Source of the DNA: Halobacillus litoralis
GTDB taxonomy: Bacteria; Bacillota; Bacilli; Bacillales; Halobacillaceae
Length of the DNA stretch: 64,000 bases
Reading direction: 5' to 3'
Assembly (NCBI RefSeq): GCF_009856445.1
Contig: NZ_WMFA01000002.1
Location: 372,001 to 436,000 of the forward strand
Shown in pieces: positions 1-7,668 of the stretch. How positions within the stretch are numbered: position 1 is the stretch's first letter; every line of letters begins with the position of its first letter. The notes under the pieces were generated by a model that saw only the letters and a list, made by a program, of their open reading frames with translations, had not been told where the DNA came from and did not search any database. Both the position numbers and the translations under genes were made by a program.

Positions 1-88
1 GTGTGCTTGCAAAAGTTGCGGAGCTTCTATCGTCCTAGTATAAGAATCTCGTATTCTGGCTATGCTAGTGATAGAAAGGATGATGGGC

Positions 89-277
89 ATGCAGTACATG
101 GAGAAGACGAACAAAGTGATGGCCGATCTTATTTCAGGGAAACGTAGTCATTTCGGAAATTATTCTTATCATCAGTCGGTGTTTACGGATGGCGTAAAGG
201 AAGTGCCGGAATGGGAAGTGCGTCAGTTCGTGCTCAATTATTTTATGGCTCTTGAGAATGTGAAGAGTCACGCGTGA
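89..277 (+). CDS. small protein of unknown function (62 aa)
   Basis: I do not recognise this protein. It is a 62-residue soluble-looking product rich in aromatic residues, with no signal peptide or membrane segment. The start at 89 is preferred over in-frame ATGs at 62, 80 and 83 because GAAAGGA at 74-80 lies eight bases before it. A strong terminator follows at 294-334, which supports a real short transcription unit. The window starts only 88 bases upstream, so its operon context is cut off. Confidence 0.5.
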   Translation: MQYMEKTNKVMADLISGKRSHFGNYSYHQSVFTDGVKEVPEWEVRQFVLNYFMALENVKSHA

Positions 278-293
278 GTCCAGGATTTATTAT

Positions 294-334
294 AGGTACA
301 CACTCGCTGAAAAAAGCAGGTGTGTACCTTTTGC
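294..334 (+). terminator. rho-independent terminator
   Basis: Ten-base perfect arms AGGTACACAC (294-303) and GTGTGTACCT (320-329) are followed by a T-rich tract. It ends the small gene at 89-277. Confidence 0.75.
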
Positions 335-378
335 GTTTTCATAGTAAGCAAACAGAAATATCGAAAAAAAGTGTAGTC

Positions 379-394
379 CTAGGGTTATCCCTAG
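379..394. promoter_or_regulatory. palindrome upstream of tetR-family gene
   Basis: CTAGGG, four bases TTAT, then CCCTAG form a perfect inverted repeat about 135 bases before the TetR-type gene. It has no T-run, so an operator is more likely than a terminator. Which protein binds it is unknown. Confidence 0.3.
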
Positions 395-528
395 AATTAT
401 CATCTACTCCCATCGGGGGAATTCTGATAAAATGAAGTCTACTTGAGATGATAGGGAGCTCAATCAAATTGAAAACCCCCATGAATACTGATAACATGAA
501 GAAAAATGAACGTAAATGAGGGAAGCAC

Positions 529-1071
529 ATGGCAAGAGTATCGAAACGGCAAAAGATTTTGGAAGCAGCCGCACTCATTGTCCGGGAAAAGGGAAGCGAT
601 GCGCTCACCCTGGACGCTGTCGCTAAACGGGCAGAAGTGAGCAAGGGCGGACTGTTGTATCACTTTTCCACAAAAGAAGCGCTTGTAGAAGGTCTCGTTC
701 AGTACATGAACGATGTCTACCGGGAGAATGTGGAAGAATTAGTAGAAAACGATGAAGAGGACACAGGGAAATGGGCACGGTCGTTCATTAACGTCATGCA
801 CGATAAAAGTACGGAAAACCGTCCGCTTAGTTCTGGGATGCTCGCCGCTCAAGGGATCAATCCCAAGTTGTTGAAACCTCTGCAGGATACATATGCCGAC
901 TGGCAGAACCATATCGAGCATGACGGCCTCGACCAGGTCGATGCGACGATCCTGCGTCTTGCGGTTGATGGGTTATGGCTGTCTGAGATTTTCGGGCTCG
1001 GAAATTTGCCGCCGACGCTCAGAAAACAGGTGCTTGAACGATTGAACGAACAAACATATAAACCGAAATAA
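529..1071 (+). CDS. TetR/AcrR family transcriptional regulator
   Basis: A 180-residue DNA-binding repressor of the TetR/AcrR family. The N-terminal helix-turn-helix spans about residues 26-47, with the typical VAKRAEVSKGGLLYHF core, followed by an all-helical ligand-binding and dimerisation region. The start is set by GAGGGAAG just upstream. It faces the CMD/BCCT transcription unit tail to tail and sits beside the carnitine genes, so it is the obvious candidate to bind the paired operator-like sites at 3132-3154 and 3382-3404. That link is inference from position and from the inverted-repeat form of the sites. The ligand could be carnitine or a breakdown product. Confidence 0.85.
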   Translation: MARVSKRQKILEAAALIVREKGSDALTLDAVAKRAEVSKGGLLYHFSTKEALVEGLVQYMNDVYRENVEELVENDEEDTGKWARSFINVMHDKSTENRPLSSGMLAAQGINPKLLKPLQDTYADWQNHIEHDGLDQVDATILRLAVDGLWLSEIFGLGNLPPTLRKQVLERLNEQTYKPK

Positions 1072-1111
1072 AAATCACCAGCTCTTCTGAAAGAGCTGGT
1101 GATTTTTTTCT
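1072..1111 (+). terminator. bidirectional terminator between tetR-type gene and CMD gene
   Basis: AAATCACCAGCTCTT and AAGAGCTGGTGATTT form a long hairpin with A and T runs on the two sides. It can stop transcription from both convergent genes. Confidence 0.8.
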
Positions 1112-1120
1112 GTAGAAAGC

Positions 1121-1522
1121 TTATGCGTAGGCCTTTTCCGTACGTTCCTGGAATACTTTTCTTGCCTGGGTAAGAGCATTGATGACGGATGGAAAACCGA
1201 CGTAAGGAATCAGCTGCATCATCGATTCTATGATTTCTTTTTCCGAGAGCCCGGCATTTAGAGCGGTATTGATGTGAAGCTCGAGCTGCGGCAGGCTGCC
1301 GGACCCTTGGGTGACAAGGCTTGAAAGCACGGTCAGGGCACGGGATTGTTTACTCAAATGATCGCGGTTGTAAATATCGCCGTAGGCAAATTCGATGATG
1401 TATGTTCCGAGATCCGGGGCGATATCCTCCAACGCTTTCATCAGTTCAAAATGGTTGGTGCCTTTTTCTTCATCTGTATAGGATTTTAAGGTTTCCAATC
1501 CTTTTTCATAGCGAGTAGTCAT
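1121..1522 (-). CDS. carboxymuconolactone decarboxylase (CMD) family protein
   Basis: A 133-residue all-helical protein of the CMD/AhpD-like superfamily. The C-terminal half carries the family pattern HINTALNAGLSEKEIIE and then QLIPYVGFP. The CxxC pair used by AhpD peroxidases is absent, so a redox role of that type is not supported. The gene starts 16 bases after the BCCT transporter stop, in the same direction, so the two are probably co-transcribed. True 4-carboxymuconolactone decarboxylation is unlikely here, since no aromatic catabolic genes are nearby. A role in carnitine or quaternary-amine metabolism is inferred from context only. Confidence 0.8.
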   Translation of the reverse strand: MTTRYEKGLETLKSYTDEEKGTNHFELMKALEDIAPDLGTYIIEFAYGDIYNRDHLSKQSRALTVLSSLVTQGSGSLPQLELHINTALNAGLSEKEIIESMMQLIPYVGFPSVINALTQARKVFQERTEKAYA

Positions 1523-1538
1523 GATGTGTCTTCCTTTC

Positions 1539-3083
1539 TTAAGATGCTTTCTTGTTTTCTTTTTCTTCTTTGGCGCGGTCTTCGTTGACCATTTTAATGA
1601 ACGACCACCCGAGAATCGGCAGGATGATCAGAAGTGGGAAACCACCGACGATACTGATTGTCTGAAGGGTTGTCAGTCCACCCATGTTCATGAAGATCAT
1701 CGGTAGAATCGATAAAGCCAATGCCCAGAACAGGCGGTTCCATTTCAGTGGTTCACCTTCGACGTGTTTTTGTACAACGGATGCAATGACATACGAGCCG
1801 GAGTCATAAGTCGTCGATAAGAAAATGGTGGCGAGCAGAATGAACACGATAATCGCGAGTGTTGCGAGCGGCAGTTCCGTCAACGTGCCGATGATCGCCG
1901 CCGGTGCTCCTTGCTGGTTCAAGGTTTCGATGACTGGATATTGACCACTCAATTCGAGATACATGGAGTAGTTTCCTAGGATTCCGAAGAAAAGGATCGT
2001 CCCTAAACTTCCGAATAAGATCGTTCCGAAAACGACTTGACGGATCGTCCGACCTTTGGAAATCCGGGCGATGAACAGGCCGACAAAGGGAGCATAGACA
2101 ATCCACCATGCCCAGTAGAAAACGGTCCAGCCCTCCGGGAATCCTGTTCGGGTGAAGGAGGCAAGGTCATTGAACGGTTCAGACCATAAGCTCATCAGGA
2201 AGAAGTTGTCCATCATCCGGCCGAGCGCAGAAGTCGTCGATTCTGTAATGAATGTCGTCGGTCCGACAGTGAAAATGAAAATCAACAGGATGAACGCGAG
2301 CCACAAGTTGATATCACTGAGGACGCGGATCCCTTTTTGTAAGCCTGAATAAGCACTCAAGCCGAAGATCAACGTGCAGAACAGCAGAATGATCGATTTC
2401 GTCGTCATTGTATCGGGAATACCAATCAAGTTGTTCAGTCCAGCAGAAATGATCGGTGCGGAAAGCGCAAGGCCTGTTCCGCCTCCACCTAACAGACCGA
2501 ACATGAACAGAATGTCGACAAGGCGTCCGACCCAGCCATCGGTGTATTTTCCGAGCACAGGGCGACAGGCTTCACTGATTTTGAACACATCGGTTTTCTT
2601 CACGAAAAACATGTAGCCGATCGGTAAAGCGGGGATGGCGAACATCGCCCACGCGATCGGTCCCCAGTGGAAGAATCCGTATGTCGATGCCCACTGGATC
2701 GCTTCATTGGAACCTGCTTCGACGCCGAAGGGAGGTCCTTGATAATAGTAGGCCCATTCAATGACGCCCCAATATAGAATCCCTGTTCCGATTCCACTTG
2801 TGAACAGCATCGCTGCCCAGGAGCTCGTTTTGAATTCCGCCTTCGTTTCGGCATCTCCGAGCTTGATATCTCCATAGCGGCTTACTCCGACAAACAGTAA
2901 GAAGAGCAGCATGATTAATCCGACAGATAAAAATAAGAATCCTAATCGTTGTGTGACGACTTCATTCGCCGCCAGCACAATCTCTTTTCCTTGTTCAGGG
3001 AAAATGATCAGAGGCAATGATACGAATAGTAATAAGGCGAGTGCGCCTCCGAACGTTTTCCAATCCATGAGTTGTTTCTTCAT
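1539..3083 (-). CDS. BCCT family carnitine/betaine transporter, CaiT-like
   Basis: A 514-residue, twelve-helix betaine/carnitine/choline transporter in the cytoplasmic membrane. The family signature is present as WTVFYWAWWIVYAPFVG followed by FIARISKGRTIR. The TM3 region reads LYWGVIEWAYYY, which resembles the carnitine antiporter CaiT more than Na-coupled BetP or OpuD. The start at 3083 follows AAAGGAGGAATAGCC; an upstream in-frame codon at 3104 has no such site. The neighbours (carnitine dehydrogenase pathway on the opposite strand, same promoter architecture) make L-carnitine the likely substrate. Exchange with another quaternary amine is possible but not shown. Confidence 0.9.
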   Translation of the reverse strand: MKKQLMDWKTFGGALALLLFVSLPLIIFPEQGKEIVLAANEVVTQRLGFLFLSVGLIMLLFLLFVGVSRYGDIKLGDAETKAEFKTSSWAAMLFTSGIGTGILYWGVIEWAYYYQGPPFGVEAGSNEAIQWASTYGFFHWGPIAWAMFAIPALPIGYMFFVKKTDVFKISEACRPVLGKYTDGWVGRLVDILFMFGLLGGGGTGLALSAPIISAGLNNLIGIPDTMTTKSIILLFCTLIFGLSAYSGLQKGIRVLSDINLWLAFILLIFIFTVGPTTFITESTTSALGRMMDNFFLMSLWSEPFNDLASFTRTGFPEGWTVFYWAWWIVYAPFVGLFIARISKGRTIRQVVFGTILFGSLGTILFFGILGNYSMYLELSGQYPVIETLNQQGAPAAIIGTLTELPLATLAIIVFILLATIFLSTTYDSGSYVIASVVQKHVEGEPLKWNRLFWALALSILPMIFMNMGGLTTLQTISIVGGFPLLIILPILGWSFIKMVNEDRAKEEKENKKAS

Positions 3084-3131
3084 GGCTATTCCTCCTTTAT
3101 TCAAATGCGGTTGTTACGTCTGTGACTTTTT

Positions 3132-3154
3132 AAACTGTACAATCTGGACGGTTT
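3132..3154 (-). promoter_or_regulatory. operator-like inverted repeat, BCCT promoter
   Basis: Read on the minus strand the site is AAACCGTCC, five bases, GTACAGTTT, an imperfect inverted repeat with 9-base arms. It overlaps the -10 box and spacer, where a TetR-type repressor would block RNA polymerase. It is repeated at 3382-3404. Confidence 0.6.
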
Positions 3155-3381
3155 TGTTTCAAAACCTGGACAAGGGTGCAAATGGGAGAATATAAAGCCA
3201 TATTCAAGGAATGATAGGGTGGGAAGTTATATTTCACTGATTTTCGTATGTTTTGTGCTTTGATGACTGTTCATCTACTGTGAAAAGTAGAAATTGCTTC
3301 AATGATTGATTCGTTGATGCCCCTCCTATAGGGGAAGATAAAAAGGTTTTAAAGAAAAATTCATAAAAAGCATTTGAAACT

Positions 3382-3404
3382 AAACAGTCCAGATGGTATA
3401 GTTT
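3382..3404 (+). promoter_or_regulatory. operator-like inverted repeat, carnitine catabolism promoter
   Basis: AAACAGTCC, AGATG, GTATAGTTT matches the site at 3132-3154 read on the opposite strand in most positions and lies in the same place relative to its own -35 and -10 boxes. Confidence 0.6.
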
Positions 3405-3448
3405 GTGCAGGTTGATTAAACAAACAAATTCAAAGGAGGACCTTTGGA

Positions 3449-4339
3449 ATGAAAAATAAAGTATTGCTGACATCTGCCGTGACAGGAGCGGGAGATACAA
3501 TGAAGAAAAATCCACATGTCCCTGTAACGCCGAAAGAGATTGCAGAATCTGCGATTGAATCGGCTAAAGCAGGAGCGACGGTTGCTCACGTCCATGCCCG
3601 TGATCCAAAAACAGGAGGCATCAGCCATAATTTGGAGCACTATCGTGAAATCGTCGATCGCATCCGTGAATCAGAAACGGATGTCATCATTAACATCACG
3701 TCCGGAGGCGGCGGTGATTTTATTCCGAGTTTGAATACACCGGCCGCTGGTGGCGATGGAACCGATATCCAAACGCCAGCAGAACGCCATGAACCGGTGG
3801 GAGAACTTTTACCAGAAATGTGCACCCTTGACTGTGGAAGCACGAACTTCGGCAATATGATCTATATGAGCCCGACCGACTGGCTTCGTGATCAAGCGAA
3901 ATTGATTCAGGAAAGTGGTGTTAAGCCGGAACTTGAATGCTTCGATACCGGGCACATCCGTTTTGCCAATCAATTGGTGGAAGAAGGATTAATCGACGGC
4001 GATCCGATGTATCAATTCTGTCTGGGTATCCCGTGGGGAGCAGCAGCCGATGCGGAAACGATGCTTTACATGAAGAACCGTATTCCAGAGAATGCGCACT
4101 GGTCCGCGTTCGGCATCGGTCGTATGCAAATGCCGATGGCGTCTCAAGCAGCGATGCTTGGCGGAAATGTTCGTGTGGGTCTTGAGGATAATATCTACCT
4201 ATCTAAAGGTGTGGTGGCCAGAAACGAACAGCTTGTCGACAAAGCGGTGACGATGCTGCGTGGCCTTGATCTTGAGCCAATGACGCCGCAGGAAGCACGT
4301 GACTATTACAATCTTAGAAATCCACGCGGAGGGAAGTAA
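3449..4339 (+). CDS. cdhC: BKACE (3-keto acid cleavage) enzyme, probable 3-dehydrocarnitine cleavage
   Basis: A 296-residue TIM-barrel enzyme of the beta-keto acid cleavage family (former DUF849). These enzymes use acetyl-CoA to split a 3-keto acid into acetoacetate and a CoA ester. The zinc ligands appear as HVHARD (H47 and H49), with a conserved glutamate in the GLEDN segment (about E246). Placed directly before L-carnitine dehydrogenase, the expected substrate is 3-dehydrocarnitine, giving betainyl-CoA and acetoacetate, as described for the cdh genes of Pseudomonas. AAAGGAGG ends nine bases before the start. First gene of a three-gene operon with a 2-base gap to the next. Confidence 0.88.
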   Translation: MKNKVLLTSAVTGAGDTMKKNPHVPVTPKEIAESAIESAKAGATVAHVHARDPKTGGISHNLEHYREIVDRIRESETDVIINITSGGGGDFIPSLNTPAAGGDGTDIQTPAERHEPVGELLPEMCTLDCGSTNFGNMIYMSPTDWLRDQAKLIQESGVKPELECFDTGHIRFANQLVEEGLIDGDPMYQFCLGIPWGAAADAETMLYMKNRIPENAHWSAFGIGRMQMPMASQAAMLGGNVRVGLEDNIYLSKGVVARNEQLVDKAVTMLRGLDLEPMTPQEARDYYNLRNPRGGK

Positions 4340-4341
4340 TC

Positions 4342-5295
4342 ATGACTGTACAAAAAATAGCCGTCGTCGGCACAGGAGTTATAGGAAACGGCTGGATCGC
4401 CCGCATGCTTGCACAGGGGTATGACGTCGTCGCGACAGATCCAGCAGAAGGAGCGGAAGAGCGCATGCGCCGTGCGGTCGAGCAGTCTTGGCCGTATGTG
4501 GAAGCACTGGGACTTGCAGAAGGTGCATCCAAAGAACGTTTGACGTTTGAAAAGGATTTGGCAGATGCCGTGAAGGATGCGGACTTTATTCAGGAAAACG
4601 TACCGGAAGTGGAAGAGTTGAAGCAGACGGTCCTGAAGAACATCGATCAGCATGCGAAACCTGATGCCCTGATCGGATCCAGTACGTCAGGTATCATGCC
4701 ATCTGAACTGCAGGCGAACTTGCAGCATCCGGAACGCGTTGTCGTTGCCCACCCGTTCCACCCGGTGTATATTCTGCCGCTTGTGGAAGTCGTGGCAGGA
4801 AAACAGACGACGACGGAGAACGTAGACAAAGCGAAGGCTTTTTATGAAAGCTTGAACATGAGTGTCCTGCTTGTTCGTCATGAGATTGAAGGACACATCG
4901 CTGATCGTCTGATCGAAGCGATATGGAGAGAATCCCTCCATATCGTGAATGAAGGCATTGCAACGACAGAAGAAGTAGACAAAGCCTTCACACACGGGGC
5001 TGGTATGCGTTATGCGCAGTACGGACCGTTCCTTACCTTCCATCTGGCTGGCGGAGAAGGCGGCATGCGCCACATGCTGAAACAGTTCGGCCCGGCATTG
5101 AAAAAACCGTGGACGAAGCTTGAGGCGCCGGAACTGACCGATGAGCTTTACGAGAGAGTCGTGACCGGTTGTGAAGAGCAGTCGAACGGCATGAGCATGT
5201 CTGAACTCGATCAGAACCGAAATGAATTCCTGATCCGTTTGTATGACCTTGTCCAGGAATACTGGCCGAAAGAAACAGAAAAAACAAAAGCGTAA
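4342..5295 (+). CDS. lcdH: L-carnitine dehydrogenase
   Basis: A 317-residue NAD-dependent enzyme of the 3-hydroxyacyl-CoA dehydrogenase fold. It oxidises the 3-hydroxy group of L-carnitine to 3-dehydrocarnitine (EC 1.1.1.108). The Rossmann motif is VGTGVIGNGW near residues 8-17. The NAD domain fills the first half, with IGSSTSGIMPSEL and HPFHPVYILPLVEVV, and the helical C-terminal domain follows. Length fits carnitine dehydrogenases rather than fatty-acid beta-oxidation enzymes. The ribosome site GGAGGGAAG lies inside the end of the BKACE gene, pointing to coupled translation. Specificity rests on the neighbouring BKACE and thioesterase. Confidence 0.9.
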   Translation: MTVQKIAVVGTGVIGNGWIARMLAQGYDVVATDPAEGAEERMRRAVEQSWPYVEALGLAEGASKERLTFEKDLADAVKDADFIQENVPEVEELKQTVLKNIDQHAKPDALIGSSTSGIMPSELQANLQHPERVVVAHPFHPVYILPLVEVVAGKQTTTENVDKAKAFYESLNMSVLLVRHEIEGHIADRLIEAIWRESLHIVNEGIATTEEVDKAFTHGAGMRYAQYGPFLTFHLAGGEGGMRHMLKQFGPALKKPWTKLEAPELTDELYERVVTGCEEQSNGMSMSELDQNRNEFLIRLYDLVQEYWPKETEKTKA

Positions 5296-5308
5296 AGGAG
5301 GGATTTTT

Positions 5309-5776
5309 GTGTCATCCTTTTCTTACAAACAGACTGTTCCGAGTGAGTGGGTCGATTATAACGGGCATATGAACGATGCGGAGTATAATCGTGCATTTAG
5401 TCTTGCTACCGATGCGTTTATTGATTGGATCGGGCTTGATGAAAAAGGGCGCGAGTATTTTCAATACACGGTTTTTACACTGGAGACGCATACGTGTTAC
5501 TTGAAAGAGATGCACGAAGGGGGAGCCTTTGATGTATCTGCACGTGTCCTGGACTATGACGCAAAGCGCATCCATCTGTTTTTGGAGATGCATAATGCTG
5601 ATGGGGAAGTCGTCGCAACGCTTGAGGAGATGCTGATGGGCATCGACCAGAACGAAGGCCGACCGGCACCCTTGCCGGAAGAAGTGGCTAACAATGTGAA
5701 AGCGGAGTATGATAAAGTGTCCGACCAAGAACAACCCAAACAAGTCGGCCGCACGATCGGTATTCGCAGGAAGTGA
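5309..5776 (+). CDS. cdhB: hotdog-fold thioesterase, probable betainyl-CoA thioesterase
   Basis: A 155-residue 4-hydroxybenzoyl-CoA-type thioesterase. The hotdog signature DYNGHMNDAEYNRAF is near the N-terminus. In this operon it should hydrolyse betainyl-CoA to glycine betaine and CoA, the last step from carnitine to betaine. The start is GTG at 5309 because AAAGGAGGG (5294-5302) lies just upstream; a longer in-frame ORF from 5243 would overlap the dehydrogenase gene and lacks a ribosome site. It begins 13 bases after lcdH. The product glycine betaine is a major compatible solute, which suits a halophile. Confidence 0.85.
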   Translation: MSSFSYKQTVPSEWVDYNGHMNDAEYNRAFSLATDAFIDWIGLDEKGREYFQYTVFTLETHTCYLKEMHEGGAFDVSARVLDYDAKRIHLFLEMHNADGEVVATLEEMLMGIDQNEGRPAPLPEEVANNVKAEYDKVSDQEQPKQVGRTIGIRRK

Positions 5777-5790
5777 ATATGGGATTATCT

Positions 5791-5836
5791 GTAAGACCTG
5801 GTCACCCATTTTATGGGTGACCAGGTCTTACTTTTA
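5791..5836. terminator. terminator with 19-bp perfect arms (copy 1)
   Basis: Arms GTAAGACCTGGTCACCCAT (5791-5809) and its complement (5813-5831) enclose a 3-base loop, followed by a T-run. It ends the carnitine operon. A near-identical hairpin lies at 6384-6436. Confidence 0.9.
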
Positions 5837-5911
5837 TTGGGAATATTACTGAAGTGGTTCACCTCTTTTGATATAATTGGTAATGATTTCTTGGTAAGAG
5901 GGAGTTTTTTT

Positions 5912-6328
5912 ATGATACGAAGTTTGTCTACTAGTATTTTGTTAGTCTTAGGTTTCTTGATTGCAGGAGTCGCTATCTTATATCAATGGTTGATCACTTC
6001 GGATATTCCCGTGTCCTATACAGCGGCAGAAGCTTTGACCACCCATGTGATGTTTGCCTTATCGACGGTCTTGTTCCTTGTCGCTTCTGTGATGTTTAAC
6101 GAGAGAAAAGGTAATTTTCTGTTAGGCGTCATCTTCTCCGCAATCTTTATAGCCAACATTGCCATTTTCAAGCATCATACAGGAGCTGGATATTTCAACC
6201 ACTCTTTTGCTCAGCTGCAAGGAGCCGGCGTGTTGTACTCTGGAATAATCATGGTATTTACTTTATATTTGGCTGCTACAAAAATTCGTGTAAAGGTGAA
6301 ACCTTCTAATCGTGTGAATAGTTATTGA
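5912..6328 (+). CDS. membrane protein of unknown function (138 aa)
   Basis: Not recognised. The 138-residue product has four predicted membrane helices at about residues 7-28, 40-61, 68-86 and 103-122, and a short basic C-terminal tail on the likely cytoplasmic side. GAGGGAG precedes the start at 5912; an ORF extension to 5813 would begin inside the upstream terminator hairpin and is rejected. The gene is an isolated unit framed by two near-identical terminator hairpins. Confidence 0.7.
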   Translation: MIRSLSTSILLVLGFLIAGVAILYQWLITSDIPVSYTAAEALTTHVMFALSTVLFLVASVMFNERKGNFLLGVIFSAIFIANIAIFKHHTGAGYFNHSFAQLQGAGVLYSGIIMVFTLYLAATKIRVKVKPSNRVNSY

Positions 6329-6383
6329 ATAGAAAATGGCGATCCACTGTCCTGGACTTCGGATGGGTCACATAAATAGGAAG

Positions 6384-6436
6384 AAAAAGTAAGACCTGGT
6401 CACCCAAGAATTGGGTGACCAGGTCTTACTTTTTTT
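6384..6436. terminator. terminator with long perfect arms (copy 2)
   Basis: The stem core AAGACCTGGTCACCCAA (6391-6407), 3-base loop GAA, and its complement carry A-run and T-run extensions, making a hairpin of about 24 bp. The sequence repeats the hairpin at 5791-5836 apart from the loop. Confidence 0.9.
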
Positions 6437-6470
6437 TCCTTTCATTAATCCGCTTGAGATTTATCATTCA

Positions 6471-6479
6471 TGGTATAAT
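6471..6479 (+). promoter_or_regulatory. extended -10 promoter of the acetyltransferase gene
   Basis: TGGTATAAT is a perfect extended -10 box (TGnTATAAT). No good -35 is seen at 17 bases, as is usual for extended -10 promoters. Confidence 0.55.
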
Positions 6480-6500
6480 GTAGGGAATATTTAGAATTAT

Positions 6501-7088
6501 ATGACGTTAACAGGGTGTGTGGAAAAGATGGAAAGCTGTACATATATGGTTCGAGATCTGTCGTATGCAGTTAGAGTCGCTCGAGAGGAAGATTCGAAGG
6601 AACTTTCTAGAGTTAGATTTCAGATTGACGGTGAAACGGAATACCTTGACCGGGAACAGGGAGAGGATTATTTAAGTGAGGCTGATGTAAAAGAGCTCAT
6701 CAATAAGGATAGAGCAGGGGCGAACCGTTTGTTCCTGGTCGCAGAATCGGAAGGGGCCATCATTGGTTTCAGCCGATGTGCGGGCAGTGATTTGAAGAGG
6801 CTCTCCCATCAAGTAGATTTTGGTGTAGGAGTGCTAAAAGATTACTGGGGACATCGTGTCGGAAAAGAACTCTTGCAGCATTCGATTCGCTGGGCTGAAA
6901 GAAATGGAATCTTGAAAATAAACTTACGTGTGCTTGAAATAAACGAGAAAGCGATGGATATGTACAAGCGATTTGGTTTTGAAGTGGAAGGTGAGCTGAA
7001 AAAAGATAAGCGGCTTTCCGATGGCCGCTATTATTCTACACTATTGATGGCACGTTTTATAAAAAAGGAGGAGAACTATGGCCGGTAA
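6501..7088 (+). CDS. GNAT family N-acetyltransferase
   Basis: An acetyl-CoA-dependent N-acetyltransferase of up to 195 residues. The acetyl-CoA loop is seen in VGVLKDYWGHRVGKELL and the C-terminal strand pair in NEKAMDMYKRFGFEVEGE. Both are typical of GNAT enzymes such as the RimI/RimL and PhnO types. The substrate cannot be told from sequence. The start is uncertain: 6501, 6528 and 6546 are all in frame and none has a strong ribosome site; the family domain begins only near residue 23 of the longest form. The end overlaps the DUF4188 gene by 11 bases, so the two are translationally coupled. Confidence 0.85.
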   Translation: MTLTGCVEKMESCTYMVRDLSYAVRVAREEDSKELSRVRFQIDGETEYLDREQGEDYLSEADVKELINKDRAGANRLFLVAESEGAIIGFSRCAGSDLKRLSHQVDFGVGVLKDYWGHRVGKELLQHSIRWAERNGILKINLRVLEINEKAMDMYKRFGFEVEGELKKDKRLSDGRYYSTLLMARFIKKEENYGR

Positions 7089-7581
7089 AGTATTTTCGGG
7101 ACGTTATACAGCGGAAGCTGATGATGAAGTGATCGTCTTTTTAATTGGGATGAGGGTGAACAAGTGGCTGGCCATCCATAAATGGCTCCCCGTTTTCCTT
7201 GCGATGCCCGCAATGGTTCAGGAGCTCTACACTCAAAAGGATCGTGGATTCTTCTCGTTGGAAAATTTCTTCAACTTTCGTACGACGTTAATGATTCAGT
7301 ACTGGCGCTCGGAAGAAGAACTTTATGCTTATGCCAGAGCACCGAAACATTTGAAGGCGTGGAAAAACTTCAACCGAAAAGTGAGGAACAATCCGGCTGT
7401 CGGGATCTACCACGAAACGTATAAAGTGAAGGATGGGGATCATGAAGTCATTTACGGAAACATGCCTTTGTTCGGGCTTGCCAAAGCTTATCAGCATACC
7501 CCTGTCCTACCAAGTACAGCTTCAGCGAAACAAAGGTTAAGCAAAAAACAGGAAGAGCGGGATGTGGCTTCCCTTAAATAA
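7078..7581 (+). CDS. DUF4188 domain-containing protein
   Basis: A 167-residue protein that I recognise as the DUF4188 family, related in fold to the dimeric alpha-beta-barrel monooxygenase-like proteins. Conserved parts include VIVFLIGMRVNKWLAIHKW near the N-terminus, MIQYWRSEEELYAYAR in the middle and NPAVGIYHETYKV after it. No function has been established for the family that I can name. AAAAGGAGGAG just upstream gives a strong ribosome site within the preceding GNAT gene. Overlap with that gene suggests joint expression. Confidence 0.8.
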   Translation: MAGKVFSGRYTAEADDEVIVFLIGMRVNKWLAIHKWLPVFLAMPAMVQELYTQKDRGFFSLENFFNFRTTLMIQYWRSEEELYAYARAPKHLKAWKNFNRKVRNNPAVGIYHETYKVKDGDHEVIYGNMPLFGLAKAYQHTPVLPSTASAKQRLSKKQEERDVASLK

Positions 7582-7668
7582 AGCGCAAGAGTTTCCATCC
7601 TGGTCCATGGGCAGGAAGACTGTTAATGGAAGAAACTCGACTAAAATTGATTCGAGGAATGGGGAAAG

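Larger units (their letters stand above)
3084..3448. promoter_or_regulatory. divergent promoter region of the carnitine cluster
   Basis: This 365-base gap holds two divergent promoters. Minus strand: -35 TTGAAA (3157-3162), 17 bases, -10 TACAGT (3134-3139). Plus strand: -35 TTGAAA (3374-3379), 17 bases, -10 TATAGT (3397-3402). The two promoters are almost the same sequence in opposite orientation. Between about 3165 and 3370 I see no gene or further clear signal. Confidence 0.75.

Noticed and set aside
339-663. Overlapping minus-strand ORFs at the start of the TetR gene
   Set aside because: They oppose a well-supported TetR gene and its upstream region and lack ribosome sites.
3234-3515. Minus-strand ORF in the divergent carnitine promoter region
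   Set aside because: It overlaps both the promoter and the start of the BKACE gene and has no ribosome site.
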